From Microcebus murinus (taxonomy: Eukaryota; Chordata; Mammalia; Primates; Cheirogaleidae): a stretch of DNA of 64,000 nt. Position 1 is the stretch's first letter, and each line of letters begins with the position of its first letter. Below are positions 33,780 through 44,678 of the stretch, one piece after another. The notes under the pieces are model-generated. The model was not told the DNA's origin. It worked only from the letters and a program-made list of their open reading frames with translations, and did no database searches. The stretch is taken from the NCBI RefSeq assembly GCF_040939455.1, contig NC_134109.1, forward strand, positions 57,440,001 to 57,504,000, in the 5' to 3' direction. Position numbers and translations under genes: made by a program.

Positions 33780-34252
33780 CAGTGGTCCCCAACCTTTTTG
33801 GCACCAGGGACCGGTTTCATGGAAGACAATTTTTCCATGGATGGGGGGTACCAAGGGGGGGGATGGTTTCAGGATGATTCAAGCATATTATATTTACTGT
33901 GCAGTCAAACCTCTCAACTAATGATAATCTGTATTTGCAGCCGTTCCCAGCACTAGCATCACTGCCTCAGCTCCACCTCAGATCATCAGGCATTAGATTC
34001 TCATAAGGAGCATGCAACCTAGATCCCCAGCATGCACAGTTTACAGTAGGGTTATCAGCGCCTATGAGAATCTAATGCCACTGCTGATCTGATAGGAGGT
34101 AGAGCTTATGCAGAGAGGCGAGTGATGGGGAGTGGCTGTAAATAAAGATGAAACTTGGCTCACTTACCCCCACTCACCTCCTGCTGTGCAATCTTGTTCC
34201 TAACAGGTCACAGACTGGTTCTGGTCTGCAGCCCAGGGGTTGAGGACTGCAG
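33780..34252. mobile_element. Non-autonomous hAT transposon, complete
   Basis: Ends CAGTGGTCCCCAACC (left) and, read in reverse, CTGCAGTCCTCAACC (right) form the terminal inverted repeats. An exact 8-bp duplication, ctttatat, flanks it at 33772-33779 and 34253-34260, as expected for hAT. The interior has familiar paired words ('attagattctcataaggagc' against 'cctatgagaatctaatgcca') that make a long internal inverted repeat. No transposase. It is an old family shared across mammals. Confidence 0.85.
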
Positions 34253-34349
34253 CTTTATATACATAAAGTTACATACTTCATTTAAAAAACCTCCTAGACT
34301 TGCTGACTACATTGATATAACTTTAAAGCACCTACGCTTTACTACAATA

Positions 34350-34580
34350 CCAATCAATGCTAGTTGTTGAATGTCTACTATGGGTTGGGCATTGTACCAT
34401 GTGCTTGAAATATACTACTGTAGTCTCACATCCAAACCATGAGGTAATTTCTTTCATCCCTACTTTACAGATGATAAAACCGAGGTTCATGGAGAATAAG
34501 TAACTCATAAATTTAACAGAGATAGTGACTTAAAAAGCTTAAATACATACAAACTTAGGCCTGCCTGATCTAAAGTACAT
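34350..34580 (-). repeat. MIR SINE
   Basis: 'tgaatgtctactatgggttg', 'ccctactttacagatgataa' and 'cttaggcctgcctgatc' are antisense MIR. Confidence 0.75.
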
Positions 34581-34589
34581 AATTTCCCT

Positions 34590-35235
34590 TTATGCCACTG
34601 TATAACATTCTGGAGGATATACATTTATAAAATATCATCATATAAATAAACTTATATATATTAATACATATAAATGTAGGACAAACAATGGAATCAAATC
34701 ATCAATGGATAACAAAGTTACTGACAATAATGGCAGGTCATATGATAATCAATGTGTTTTATATCTTAGTATCTTCCTACTATACCTTAAGTGATTGAAA
34801 AAAAGGTTGGCTAACTAAGGTTAGTCTTATAGTTAAATATCCCACTATATACCTATCTTAATATCAATATTGAGCAATGTCATCTAAATAGGACAATCAT
34901 TTGTACTGGTACTGTATTAGAAATGAACCATTTTGTTTTCCTTACAGTTTTATCTAGTAACTTAGAATAACAAAGAAAAGACTACACTATTCACATCACT
35001 GAACACTAACTGTTATGGGTATTGTGGAGAAACCGCTATTATCTCTCTTTAAAGTCTTGTTATGTTTGGTTTAAATGTGTTCTTAATAGTTACAGTTTGA
35101 TATAGGTAAGCTTTCCTTTGGTAACTCTAAGGTCATTAACGGAAATTGGTTTTTATCATAGAACAGAGGCATTTGATCTTATGTGTGATATCTACTAAAT
35201 CAAGAAACATACTGTACACATTAAATCACACAACC
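34590..35235. other. Unique intronic sequence
   Basis: No recognised feature. Confidence 0.45.
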
Positions 35236-35239
35236 AAAT

Positions 35240-35385
35240 AATTTTAGACTTGAAAAGGATCTTAGAGGTAACATAGTCTCCTATTGTTATAGATGAGGAA
35301 ATTGTTGCTAATACAACATGGTCAGGACAATAGCTGGAAATTTTCTAAGGTTTCATAGCTGTTAGAAGGGAAGTTGGAACTATTA
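35240..35385 (-). repeat. MIR-like fragment (weak)
   Basis: 'ttgaaaaggatcttagaggt' and 'gttatagatgaggaaattg' recall an antisense MIR or related old SINE. Confidence 0.45.
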
Positions 35386-35400
35386 TAGAATACAAGTGTC

Positions 35401-37041
35401 GAATAGGTTACAGACATGAAGTTGCAGAAGATGGCGGATGAGAAACACTGCCAGACAGAGTGTCTCTGCAGAAAAGACAGATTCTAGCAGAAATTAGAAG
35501 AAAGAAGCAAGACGACGAGCCTACATCGGATCACGGTCGGAAGGAGGAGTACCTGAGACCACAGGAGACTCCACAGGAGGACGTAACGGAGGAGAACTGG
35601 AAGCTGGGACCCCCGGAGCAGCCCGGAGACTAGTGGGAAGTGTAGGTGGATTGGCTGTTTCCCCTCCCCTGCATCCCGCACTGCTGGTGGACTCCGCAGC
35701 GAGTGGAGAGACCTGCGGACACCAGCCCAGCCACGGCCGCTGCCAGTGAGCGGTAAGCCAGTAGCGCACGCGGCACCTCCTTGTGCACAGACCCGAGCTG
35801 CCCCGCAGGCGCCATATTACCTCCTCCTCCGCTCCCCCGACCCTACCTGCGGCTGCCCAGAGAGACAATATAGCCACCAGCCGGAGGCACCTACAGGGAA
35901 CAGGACCTTCCCTCTTGGGGCCCTACAACTGACTAAGGGGGACTCAGACTGTGAGGTCCCTAACCGCCAGCCCTCTCAGGTGCTGCTAGCAAGGTGATCC
36001 CAGGAGAACGGGGAAGACCCTGAGGCTGAGAGACATAGATCCAGCGTGGGCTCCCTGTGGGTGAATTGGGACTGGCACTGCTCTCCTTAGTGGGGATATA
36101 GTTTGAACTCTGGGCCCCAGAGGTCAGACCTGCAGAACACATGCCCTGCACGGAGGCCTCGCATTGCCTGGGGCACAAAAGGGATATTTGTGAACAGCCT
36201 ACTGAGGTGTGTGTGCCTTCAGGGGCAGATCAGCGTCCTAGAGGGCAACCCTCCCCTCAAAGGGAGGCTGTGCGCCCAGCCCAGGTAGCGTTCCTGCACA
36301 AAGAACCTCCCCGACGACAGCACAATCCGGGGAGGCCTGGTGGCGTGTGGTCTGGCCTGCTGGCAGAGGCCCAGAAGTAGCCGGAGAGTTGGGGACGGTG
36401 GAAAGAAGCCAAACCTGCTCCAGACTGCCAGTCTCAGACAGCCCCACCCCCACACACAGACTCTCCAACTGAGCCAGGCCATTCTAGCCCCTCCCTGTCA
36501 GCTTTGCCTGGAAGCAGAGGACAGAACTTTGACCCCTGCTAATGGCATTGGTGGTGCCTGAGGTCAGGCTTACTCAACTCAGCTAAGCCCAGACTCTCTC
36601 CTATACTAGCCCTCACTGAAGGGGAGAAAAGGACACACCTGGAAGTCCCAGGGCCCCACCCACCACCTGAGGAACTTGAGTTCTCTCTACAGGAACAAGA
36701 GCTGATAACAGGACATAAAAACAATAGTGTAGCCTGTTCCTCCAAGCAAGCGCCACCTACTAACAAGGAGGGCATCTTGCACACCCTTTTCACAGCACCT
36801 ACTGACTCATTATACAGGGAGTGGTCCAATCTCACCCACAGACACCACCTAACGGCTCAGAAACTAAACAAAGCGTGTGAATACCCAAACAAAAACCTAA
36901 AGGAAAGAAACAACAACTGATCGACAAGGGAAGATATCAGGGAAGGAACTCAGGAAATATGAAGAACCAAACGGAAAACACAGCCCCAAAGAGGAGCCCC
37001 AGCCCCTAGAAACGGGCACTAATCAAAATCAGGCAACCAAA
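35401..37041 (+). promoter_or_regulatory. L1 5'UTR with internal promoter region
   Basis: About 1.64 kb, strikingly GC- and CpG-rich against the AT-rich surroundings. AAGATGGCGG at 35428-35437, near the element start, matches a YY1 site. In human L1 a YY1 site at the same place sets the transcription start. The antisense strand contains open frames up to 118 codons (35521-35877), reminiscent of the antisense ORF0 region of human L1. Promoter function is inferred from position and family. In isolation this block could be mistaken for a CpG island of a host gene. Confidence 0.75.
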
Positions 37042-37922
37042 ATGACAGAAGAGGAATTTCGTATGTGGATCATAAGAACACTCACCGACCTGCAAAAACA
37101 ACTCAATAACCAACACAAAGAAATCACAAAAAGCCTCCAGGATCTGGAAAAAAAGTTCACTAAAGAAATAGACACAATGAAGAAAAGTTTAACCGAACTC
37201 CTGGAAATGAAGAATCAATTCAGGAAACTACAAAATACAGTGGAAAGTCTCAGGAACAGGGTAGATCAAACAGAAGAAAGAATCTCAGAGCTTGAAGATA
37301 ACACCCTCCAATTAAATAAATCAGTCACAGAAATAGAGCAGAGAAACAAGAGAAAAGAGCAAAGCCTACAAGAGATGTGGGATTATGTGAAGAAACCTAA
37401 TGTGAGGGTCATAGGGTTACCAGAAGAGGAAGAAGAAAACACTCACAGGTTGGACAAGCTATTTGAAGATATAATAGAGGAAAATTTCGCAGGCCTTGCT
37501 AAAAATCTCAATATACAACTTCAAGAAGCTCAGAGGACCCCTGGGAGATTCAATGCAAACAGGAAGACGTGACGACATGCAGTCATCACACTGACCAAAA
37601 TATCAACTAAAGAAGCCCTTCTAAGAGCTGTAAGACGAAAGAAGCAAGTAACATACAAGGGAAAGCCAATTTGAATAACACCAGACTTCTCTAATGAGAC
37701 TTTACAAGCAAAGAGACTGGGGCCCCATTCTCACTCTTTTGAAACAAAACAATGCCCAGCCTAGAATGTTATTCCCTGCAAAACTAAGCTTTGTATATGA
37801 AGGAGAAATAAAGACATTCTCAGACAAGCAAAGCCTCAGAGAATTCACCAAGACCAGCCCTACAAGAAGTACTCAAAATAGCGTTACGCACGGAACATCA
37901 TAATAATAACCCACGAATATAA
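37042..37922 (+). pseudogene. L1 ORF1 (RNA-binding chaperone), inactivated
   Basis: ORF1 protein normally trimerises through a coiled coil and binds L1 RNA. Here the ATG at 37042 opens a 176-codon frame with a heptad-like coiled coil (about residues 10-110) and the start of the RRM-like domain. TGA at 37570-37572, in a CpG context (likely CGA decay), ends it. A second in-frame TGA is at 37672-37674. A 2-nt loss near 37712 shifts into the frame containing DWGPILTLLKQNNAQPRMLF (C-terminal domain), and another small deletion near 37872 shifts it again before the natural stop at 37920-37922. The domain order is normal for L1 ORF1 and the full length would be near 290 codons. Confidence 0.88.
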
Positions 37923-37961
37923 AAACAACCAAAACCCAAAGATTAAAGGCCAGATATTGCA

Positions 37962-40900
37962 ATGGCTCAAGACAGAAATCATAGCAACAACATCCAACCC
38001 AACAGAATGAACAGTAATCTACCTTACCTATCAGTTCTCTCAATAAATGTGAATGGCTTAAATGCTCCACTCAAGAGACATAGGCTGGCTGAATGGATAA
38101 GAAAATACAGGCCAAGTATATGCTGTCTTCAGGAAACACATCTAACCTGCAAGGATGCATATAGACTAAAAATAAAAGGGTAGAGATCAGTATTCCAAGC
38201 AAGTGGAAACCAAATGAAGGCTGGCGTGGCAGTTCTAATTTCAGACGATTTAGGTTTTAAACCAACAAAAGTAGTGAAAGACAAAGAGGGTCATTATATA
38301 ATGGTGAAGGGCACACTTCAACAAGAAGAGATAACAATTTTAAATATATATGCACCCAACTTAGGTGCACCCAGTTTCATAAAGCAAACCTTACTGGAGC
38401 TAAGCAAATCGATTAACAGCAACTCCATAATCACCAGAGATTTCAACACCCCACTGACAGCACAAGACAGATCCTCCAAACAGAAAATTAATAAAGAAAT
38501 AATGGACTTAAACAAAACCCTGTAACAATTGGGTCTGACTGACATCTACAGGACATTCTACCCAAAATCCACTGAATATACGTTCTTCTCATCAGCTCAT
38601 GGGACATTCTCTAAGATTGACCATATCCTAGGACACAAAGTAAATCTCAAGAAATTTAAAAAAATAGAAATCATACCATGTACCTTCTCAGATCACAGCA
38701 GAATAAAACGAGAAATCACCCTAACAGAAACTCACATTTCTACACAAAAACGTGGGAATTAAACAACCTCCTACTAAATGATTACTTTATAAATGAAGAA
38801 ATCAAGACGGAAATAAAAAAATTCTATGAAGAAAACGACAATAGAGAGACAAGTTATCAAATCCTCTGGGACACAGCTAAAGCAGTTCTGAGAGGAAAGT
38901 TTATCTCCATAAAGGCCTATAACCAAAGGACAAAAAGATTACAAATAGACATCTAACAAAACGACTCAAAGAGCCGGAAAAAGAAGAACAGACCAACCCC
39001 AAACCCAGCAGAAGAAGTGAAATCAACCAGATCAAATCAGAACTAAACGAAATTGAAAACAGGGAAGCTATTCAGGAGATTAACAAAACAAAAAGTTGGT
39101 TCTTTGAAAAAATAAACAAAATTGACTTGCCACTGGTAAGCTAACGAAAAGCAGAAAAGAGAAATCTCTAATAAGCTCCATCAGGAACAAAAAAGGAGAT
39201 ATCACAACTGATCCCAAAGAGATACAAGATATAATTTATGAGTACTGCAAAAATCTTTATTCACACAAATTGGAAAATGTGGAGGAAATGGACAAATTTC
39301 CAGAAACACACAGCCTCCCTAGGCTCAATCAGGAAGAAATAGATTCCCTGAACAGACCAATCTCAACAGCTGAAATAGAAACAGCAATTAAAAATCTCCC
39401 TAAAAAGAAAAGTCCCGGTCCAGATGGCTTCACACCCGAATTTTACCACACTTACAAAGAAGAACTAGTACCTATCTTGCAGAAACTATTCCACAACATC
39501 GAGAAGAACGGAAACCTCCCCGACACCTTTTATGAAGCGAATATTACTCTGATACCAAAACCAGGAAAGGATGCAATAAAAAAAGAAAACTACAGACCAA
39601 TATCCCTAATGAATATAGATGCAAAAACTTTCAACAAAATCTTAGCTAACCGAATCCAGACGCTTATCAAAAAAATAATCCATCATGACCAAGTGTGCTT
39701 CATTCCAGGGATGCAGGGATGGTTCAACATACGTAAATCTATAAATGCAATTCACCACATAAACAGAAGCAAAAACAAAGACCACATAATTCTCTCAATA
39801 GATGCAGAAAAAGCTTTTGACAAAATTCAACACCCTTTCATGATACGAACACTTAGGAAAATAGGCATAGAAGGGACATACCTAAAAATGATACAAGCCA
39901 TCTATGACAGACCCATAGCCAACATCATACTGAATGGGAAAAACTGAAAGCATTCCCACTTAGAACTGGAACCAGACAAGGCTGCCCACTATCTCCACTT
40001 CTGTTCAACATAGTGCTGGAAGTCCTGGCTACAGCAATCAGACAGGAAAGTGGAATCAAAGGTATCCAAATAGGGGCAGAAGAGATCAAACTTTCACTGT
40101 TTGCTGATGATATGATATTATATTTAGACAACCCCAAAGGTTCAACCAAGAAACTCCTGGAACTGATAAATGAATTTAGTAAAGTCTCAGGATACAAAAT
40201 CAGTACAAAGAAATCAGAGGCATTCATATACGCCAACAACAATCATATTTTGAACCAAATTAAAGACTCAATACCCTCACAATACCAACAAAGAAATTAA
40301 AGTACCTAGGAGTATACTTAACCAAGGAGGTAAAAGACCTCTACAGGGAGAACTATGAAACACTGAAGAAGGAAATAGCAGAGGATGTAAACAGATGGAA
40401 ATCCATTCCATGCTCATGGATCGGCAGACTCAACATCATCAAAATGTCTGTACTACCCAAACTGATCTACAGATTCAATGCAATACCTATTAAAATCCCA
40501 TCAGCATTCTTCACAGATATAGAAAAAATAATTTTACGCTTTGTATGGAACCAAAGAAGACCTCGAATATCAAAAGCAATTCTAGGCACCAAAAACAAAA
40601 TGGAGGTATTAATATGCCAGAAATCAAACTGTACTACAAAGCTGTAGTAATTAAAACAATCTGGTATTGACACAAAAATAGGAGTATTGACCAGTGGAAC
40701 AGATCTGAGAATCCTGATATAAAACCATCCTCATATAGCCATCTAATCTTTGACAAAGCAGATAAAAACATACACTGGAGAAAAGAATCCCTTTTCAATA
40801 AATGGTGCTGGGAAAAACTGGATAGCCACATGTAGAAGGCTAAGGCAGGACCCACACCTTTCACCTCTCACAAAAATCAATTCACGCTGGATAACAGACT

Positions 40901-41829
40901 TAAACCTAAGGTATGAAACTATTAGAATTCTAGAGGAAAATGTTGGAAACACTCTCCTAAACATCAGCCTAGGCAAAGAGTTTATAAAGTCCCCAAAGGC
41001 AATCAAAGCAGCAACAAAAATAAATAAAAGGGACATGATGAAACTGAAAAGCTTCAGCACAGCCAAAGAAACAGTCATGCAAGTAAACAGACAACCTATA
41101 GAATGGGAGAAAATTTTTGCATCCTACATATCCGATAAAGGCCTGAAAACTAGAATATACTTAGAACTCACGAAAATCAGCAAGAAAAAATCAAATAACC
41201 CTATTAAAAAGTGGTCAATGGACTTAAACAGAAACTTTTCTAAAGAAGACAGAAGAATGGCCAACAAACATATGAAAAAATGCTCAACATCTCTAATCAT
41301 CAGGGAAATGCAAATCAAAACCACAATGACATATCACTTAACCCCAGTGAGAATGGCCTTTATCAAAAAGTCTCCAAATAACAAATGCTGGCATGGTTGC
41401 GGAGAGAGAGGAACACTCCTACACTGCTGGTGGGACTGCAAACTAGTTCAACCTCTGTGGAAAGCAATATGGAGATACCTTAAAGCGATACAAGTGAATC
41501 TACCATTTCATCCAGCAATCCCATTGCTGGGCATCTACCCAAAAGACCCAATGACACTCTACAAAAAAGACACCTGCACTTGAATGCTTATAGCAGCACA
41601 ATTCATAATTGCAAGGCTGTGGAAACAGCCCACGTGCCCATCAATCCAAGAATGGATTAATAAAATGTGGTATATCTATACCATGGAGTACTATTCAGCT
41701 CTAAGAAACAATGGTGATATAGCACATCTTATATTTTCCTGGGTAGAGCTGGAACCCATACTACTAAGTGAAGTATCCCAAGAATGGAAAAACAAGCACC
41801 AGATATATTCTCCAGCAAACTGGTATTAA
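37962..41829 (+). pseudogene. L1 ORF2 (endonuclease / reverse transcriptase), inactivated
   Basis: ORF2 normally nicks target DNA and reverse-transcribes L1 RNA. Domains in order: APE-type endonuclease from 37962 (LSINVNGLNAPLKRHRLAEW), reverse transcriptase about 39270-40300 ([14 protein letters not shown], then FADD at about 40100-40111), and the Cys-rich C-terminus ([14 protein letters not shown], near 41398). Lesions: in-frame stops ending at 38183, 38525 and 38762, a shift near 38750, a stop at 38954-38956, a 1-nt loss just before the stop at 39945-39947, a further shift near 40280, and a TGA at 41581-41583. The endonuclease GDFNTP motif reads RDFNTP at about 38434. The last segment ends at 41829. 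About 3.87 kb, the usual length for L1 ORF2. Confidence 0.9.
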
Positions 41830-42054
41830 CTGAGTAGCACCAAAGTGGACACATAGGTACTACAGTAATAGGGTATTTGGCAGGGGGGAGAGGAGAGGGT
41901 ACATACATACATAATGAGTGAGATGTGCACCATCTGGGGGATGGTCATGCTGGAAACTCAGACTTGTGGGGGGGGAAGGGCATTTATTGAAACTTTAAAA
42001 TCTGCACCCCCATAATATGCCGAAATAAAAAAAAAATTAAAAAAAAAAAAAGAT
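41830..42054 (+). other. L1 3'UTR and poly-A tail
   Basis: Short 3'UTR with a G-rich tract ('ggcaggggggagaggaga' and a 'gtgggggggg' run), then 'catttattgaaactttaaaa' and an interrupted A-tail. A polypurine/G-tract in the 3'UTR is common in mammalian L1 and can form G-quadruplexes. Confidence 0.85.
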
Positions 42055-42129
42055 TACAAGTGTCCAGAAAATACTGCTTATTTTATCATATAAGACCATA
42101 TTTCAATATGGTATAATATAATATGTATT

Positions 42130-42209
42130 TTAATAATATAATAGTTAAAGTTAACTAAAGTTAATTAAAGTTAATAATATAATAGTTAATTAAAGTTAAA
42201 TAAAGTTAA
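42130..42209. repeat. Two-copy tandem repeat, about 41 bp unit
   Basis: The unit starting 'ttaataatataatagttaa' at 42130 recurs at 42171, and each copy contains smaller 'aaagttaa' sub-repeats. It lies between the full-length L1 and the next L1. Confidence 0.8.
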
Positions 42210-42280
42210 TAGGTCCATTTTAATAGATTTTATGGAATAACCATAAATACATAAGACTGTGCCACACTATTAAAAACATC

Positions 42281-43560
42281 TATAAAACCATCCTCATACA
42301 GCCAACTGATCTTTGACAGAGCAGACAACAAAACACACTGGCGAAAAGAAGCCCTATTCAATAAATAGTGCTGGGAAAATTAGATAGCCTCATGTAGCAA
42401 AATTAAACCAGTACCATATCTCTCGCTACTCACAAAAATTAAGATGGACAAAATCTTAAATGTAAGGCATGAAATGATAAGAATTCTAGAAGGAAACGTA
42501 GGTAAAACGCTTCTAGACATTGGCCAATGAAAGAATTTATGACTAAGACCCCAATGGCAATTACAGCAACAACAACAATAAATAAGTGAGATTTGATTGA
42601 ATTAAAAAGCTTCTGCTCAACTAAGGAAATAATCAACAGAACAAATAGACAACCTACAGAATGGCAGAAAATATCTGCAAACTATATCTCCGATAAAGAG
42701 CTGATACCCAGAATCTACAAAGAACTCAAATGAATTAGCAAGGGAAAAAAAGCATTAAAAAGTGGGCAAAAGACATGAACAGAAATTTTTCAAAAGAAGA
42801 TAGACAAATGGCCAATAAATATATGAAAAAATGCTCAATGTCACTAATCATAGAGGAAATGAAAATTAAAACTACAACGACATATCACCTTATCCCTGGT
42901 TAGAATGGCTTTTATTAAAAAGTCCCAAAACAGATGCTAGCATGGGTACAGACAGAAAGGAACCCTTATACACTGTTGGTGGGACTATAAATTAGTATAA
43001 TCTCTATGGAAAACAGGAGATTCCTCAAAGAGTTAAAAGTAGATCTACCATTTGATCCAACAATCCCACTAGGTATCTACCCAAATGAAAAGAGGTTGAC
43101 ACCTGCACTTGAATGTTTATTCCACAACAATTCACAAATGCAAAGATGTGGAATCAACCCAAGTACTCATCAATTAATGAGTGGATTAATAAAATGCGGT
43201 ATATGTATACAATGGCCATAAAATGATAAATTAATGCCTTTTGTAACAATTTAGATAGAACTGGAGACCATTTTCCTAAGTGAAGTATCTAAAGAATGGA
43301 AAAACAAACAAACACCACATGTACTATTAAATTGGAACTAACTGATGAGCACATGTGCACAGAGGGAAGTAAAACTCAGTGGAAATTAAGTTGGGGCGGG
43401 GGCGCAGGGAAGAGAATATGGGTAAAAACCTACCTAATGGGGACAATGAACACTGTTTGGGTGATGAGCACACTTATAGCTGTGACTCAAGCATTACAAA
43501 GGCAATACATGTAACCAAAAACATTTGTACCCCCCTATGGTATTTTGAAATTAAAAAAAC
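42281..43560 (+). mobile_element. 5'-truncated L1, older
   Basis: Begins in ORF2 ('accatcctcatacagccaac'), with degraded C-terminal ORF2 and a 3'UTR ending near 'ttgaaattaaaaaaac'. Diverged from the full-length copy and rich in stops. An imperfect duplication, aaaacat(c/t)tataa, lies at about 42273-42285 and 43556-43567. Confidence 0.85.
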
Positions 43561-43565
43561 ATTTA

Positions 43566-44660
43566 TAATTGTCTAATCAGATATATTATTTGAAGATGTG
43601 TCTAATTAGAGAATTGTTCAAATAATACAGCTCTCCTCAGATTTTACTTTTTAACTTCAGAAGCAGGTTAAGAACCTGGTAGAAAGGAAATATAATCAAT
43701 TATCATGCAAAAGGATACCTAAAAATATTCACTCTCTCCTTGAGTATTTTATTATATCAAACACATAGATATTTATATTCTTTACCTGATCTTATTACTT
43801 GTTTTTGTTTTGTTATTTCTATTGACTGTCGTTCATGATAGTTTTCTTTCTCATGGCTTGACTGATCTTTAATTGTGAATTTTTATTTTCCTGATAATAA
43901 TCTGTGGGAATCCTGTTAAACTAAATTGGGGATGCCTTCCTCCAACAAGTGCTTTTGTCTGTTTCAAGACTAGGGAGGCAGGGGAGACAATTCCTAGACA
44001 AAGTTCAAGAAGCCTGGATTAATGCAGGAGTTTCTGGGTCACCTCCCTAGACTTGCTGCTGTCCAAGGACTGGGATCTCAACTGAAGATCCAACGTATTT
44101 CTATAGATGTTTGCCCTTAGTGAGGTCATGGCTCTTCTGTTTGCTTATTACTGGGTAGGGGGTTACCTCTTGTTCAACTCTCATTTTTTGGTAAAGTCAA
44201 CCTTTGGAGATTTCTTCTATTTTTTTTTTGTGAGGCTAGCAATGCTAGCCTGGATGAAATTGTTTCATCCAAGACCTAGCAATTTAGTAGCAGAAGGGTC
44301 CCTGCAATATCTGCCAGCCACACTGCAGGAAGTAAAAGTCTATGCTGAAATTTAACACATATCACAACATGAAAAACAAACCAAACTGTTTATAATTTGA
44401 TATTTAGAATTTTTATAGATTAGCTTTATTTATTTACTTAAAGAATTTTCCTCACTTTTTTAAAATAGAAAAAATACAAGCAAAGATTTCAGACTGACAT
44501 TTGCAAACCCTTCTCTGAAAATGACCTAATGTGGGGCTGTCTAGTCTAAAATCACAATATATGAAAATTAAAGTAAAGTTTGGGGTATATTTATCCTAAC
44601 AATATTTTTTCTCTTTTAACATTGTTTTTTGGAGGTCCTGGATAATATAAAGATTGATTA
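43566..44660. other. Unique intronic sequence with twin palindromes
   Basis: About 1.1 kb between two L1 copies. 43960-44340 is richer in GC and contains two perfect hairpins at 44234-44270. No gene recognised. The 82-codon frame at 44107 has no homology that I recognise. Confidence 0.5.
44234..44270. repeat. Two back-to-back perfect inverted repeats
   Basis: GGCTAGCA/TGCTAGCC (44234-44241 and 44243-44250, 1-nt spacer), then after one base GGATGAAA/TTTCATCC (44252-44259 and 44263-44270, 3-nt spacer). Confidence 0.85.
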
Positions 44661-44678
44661 TATAAGAATTTTGATCAT

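Larger units (their letters stand above)
35401..42054 (+). mobile_element. Structurally full-length strepsirrhine LINE-1
   Basis: A complete L1 of about 6.65 kb: GC-rich 5'UTR, ORF1, ORF2, 3'UTR with a G-rich purine tract, and an A-rich tail (42025-42051). An exact 10-bp duplication, tacaagtgtc, lies at 35391-35400 and 42055-42064. It is antisense to MIPOL1. LINE-1 copies itself by reverse transcription primed at a nicked target. This copy cannot do so now, because both ORFs carry stops and frameshifts. The duplication match and the moderate number of lesions suggest an insertion within the strepsirrhine lineage rather than an ancient one. Confidence 0.95.

Noticed and set aside
35401..37041. 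GC- and CpG-rich block that could be read as a CpG-island promoter of a host gene
   Set aside because: It is the 5'UTR of the L1 whose ORF1 and ORF2 follow directly, and it is bounded by that element's target-site duplication.
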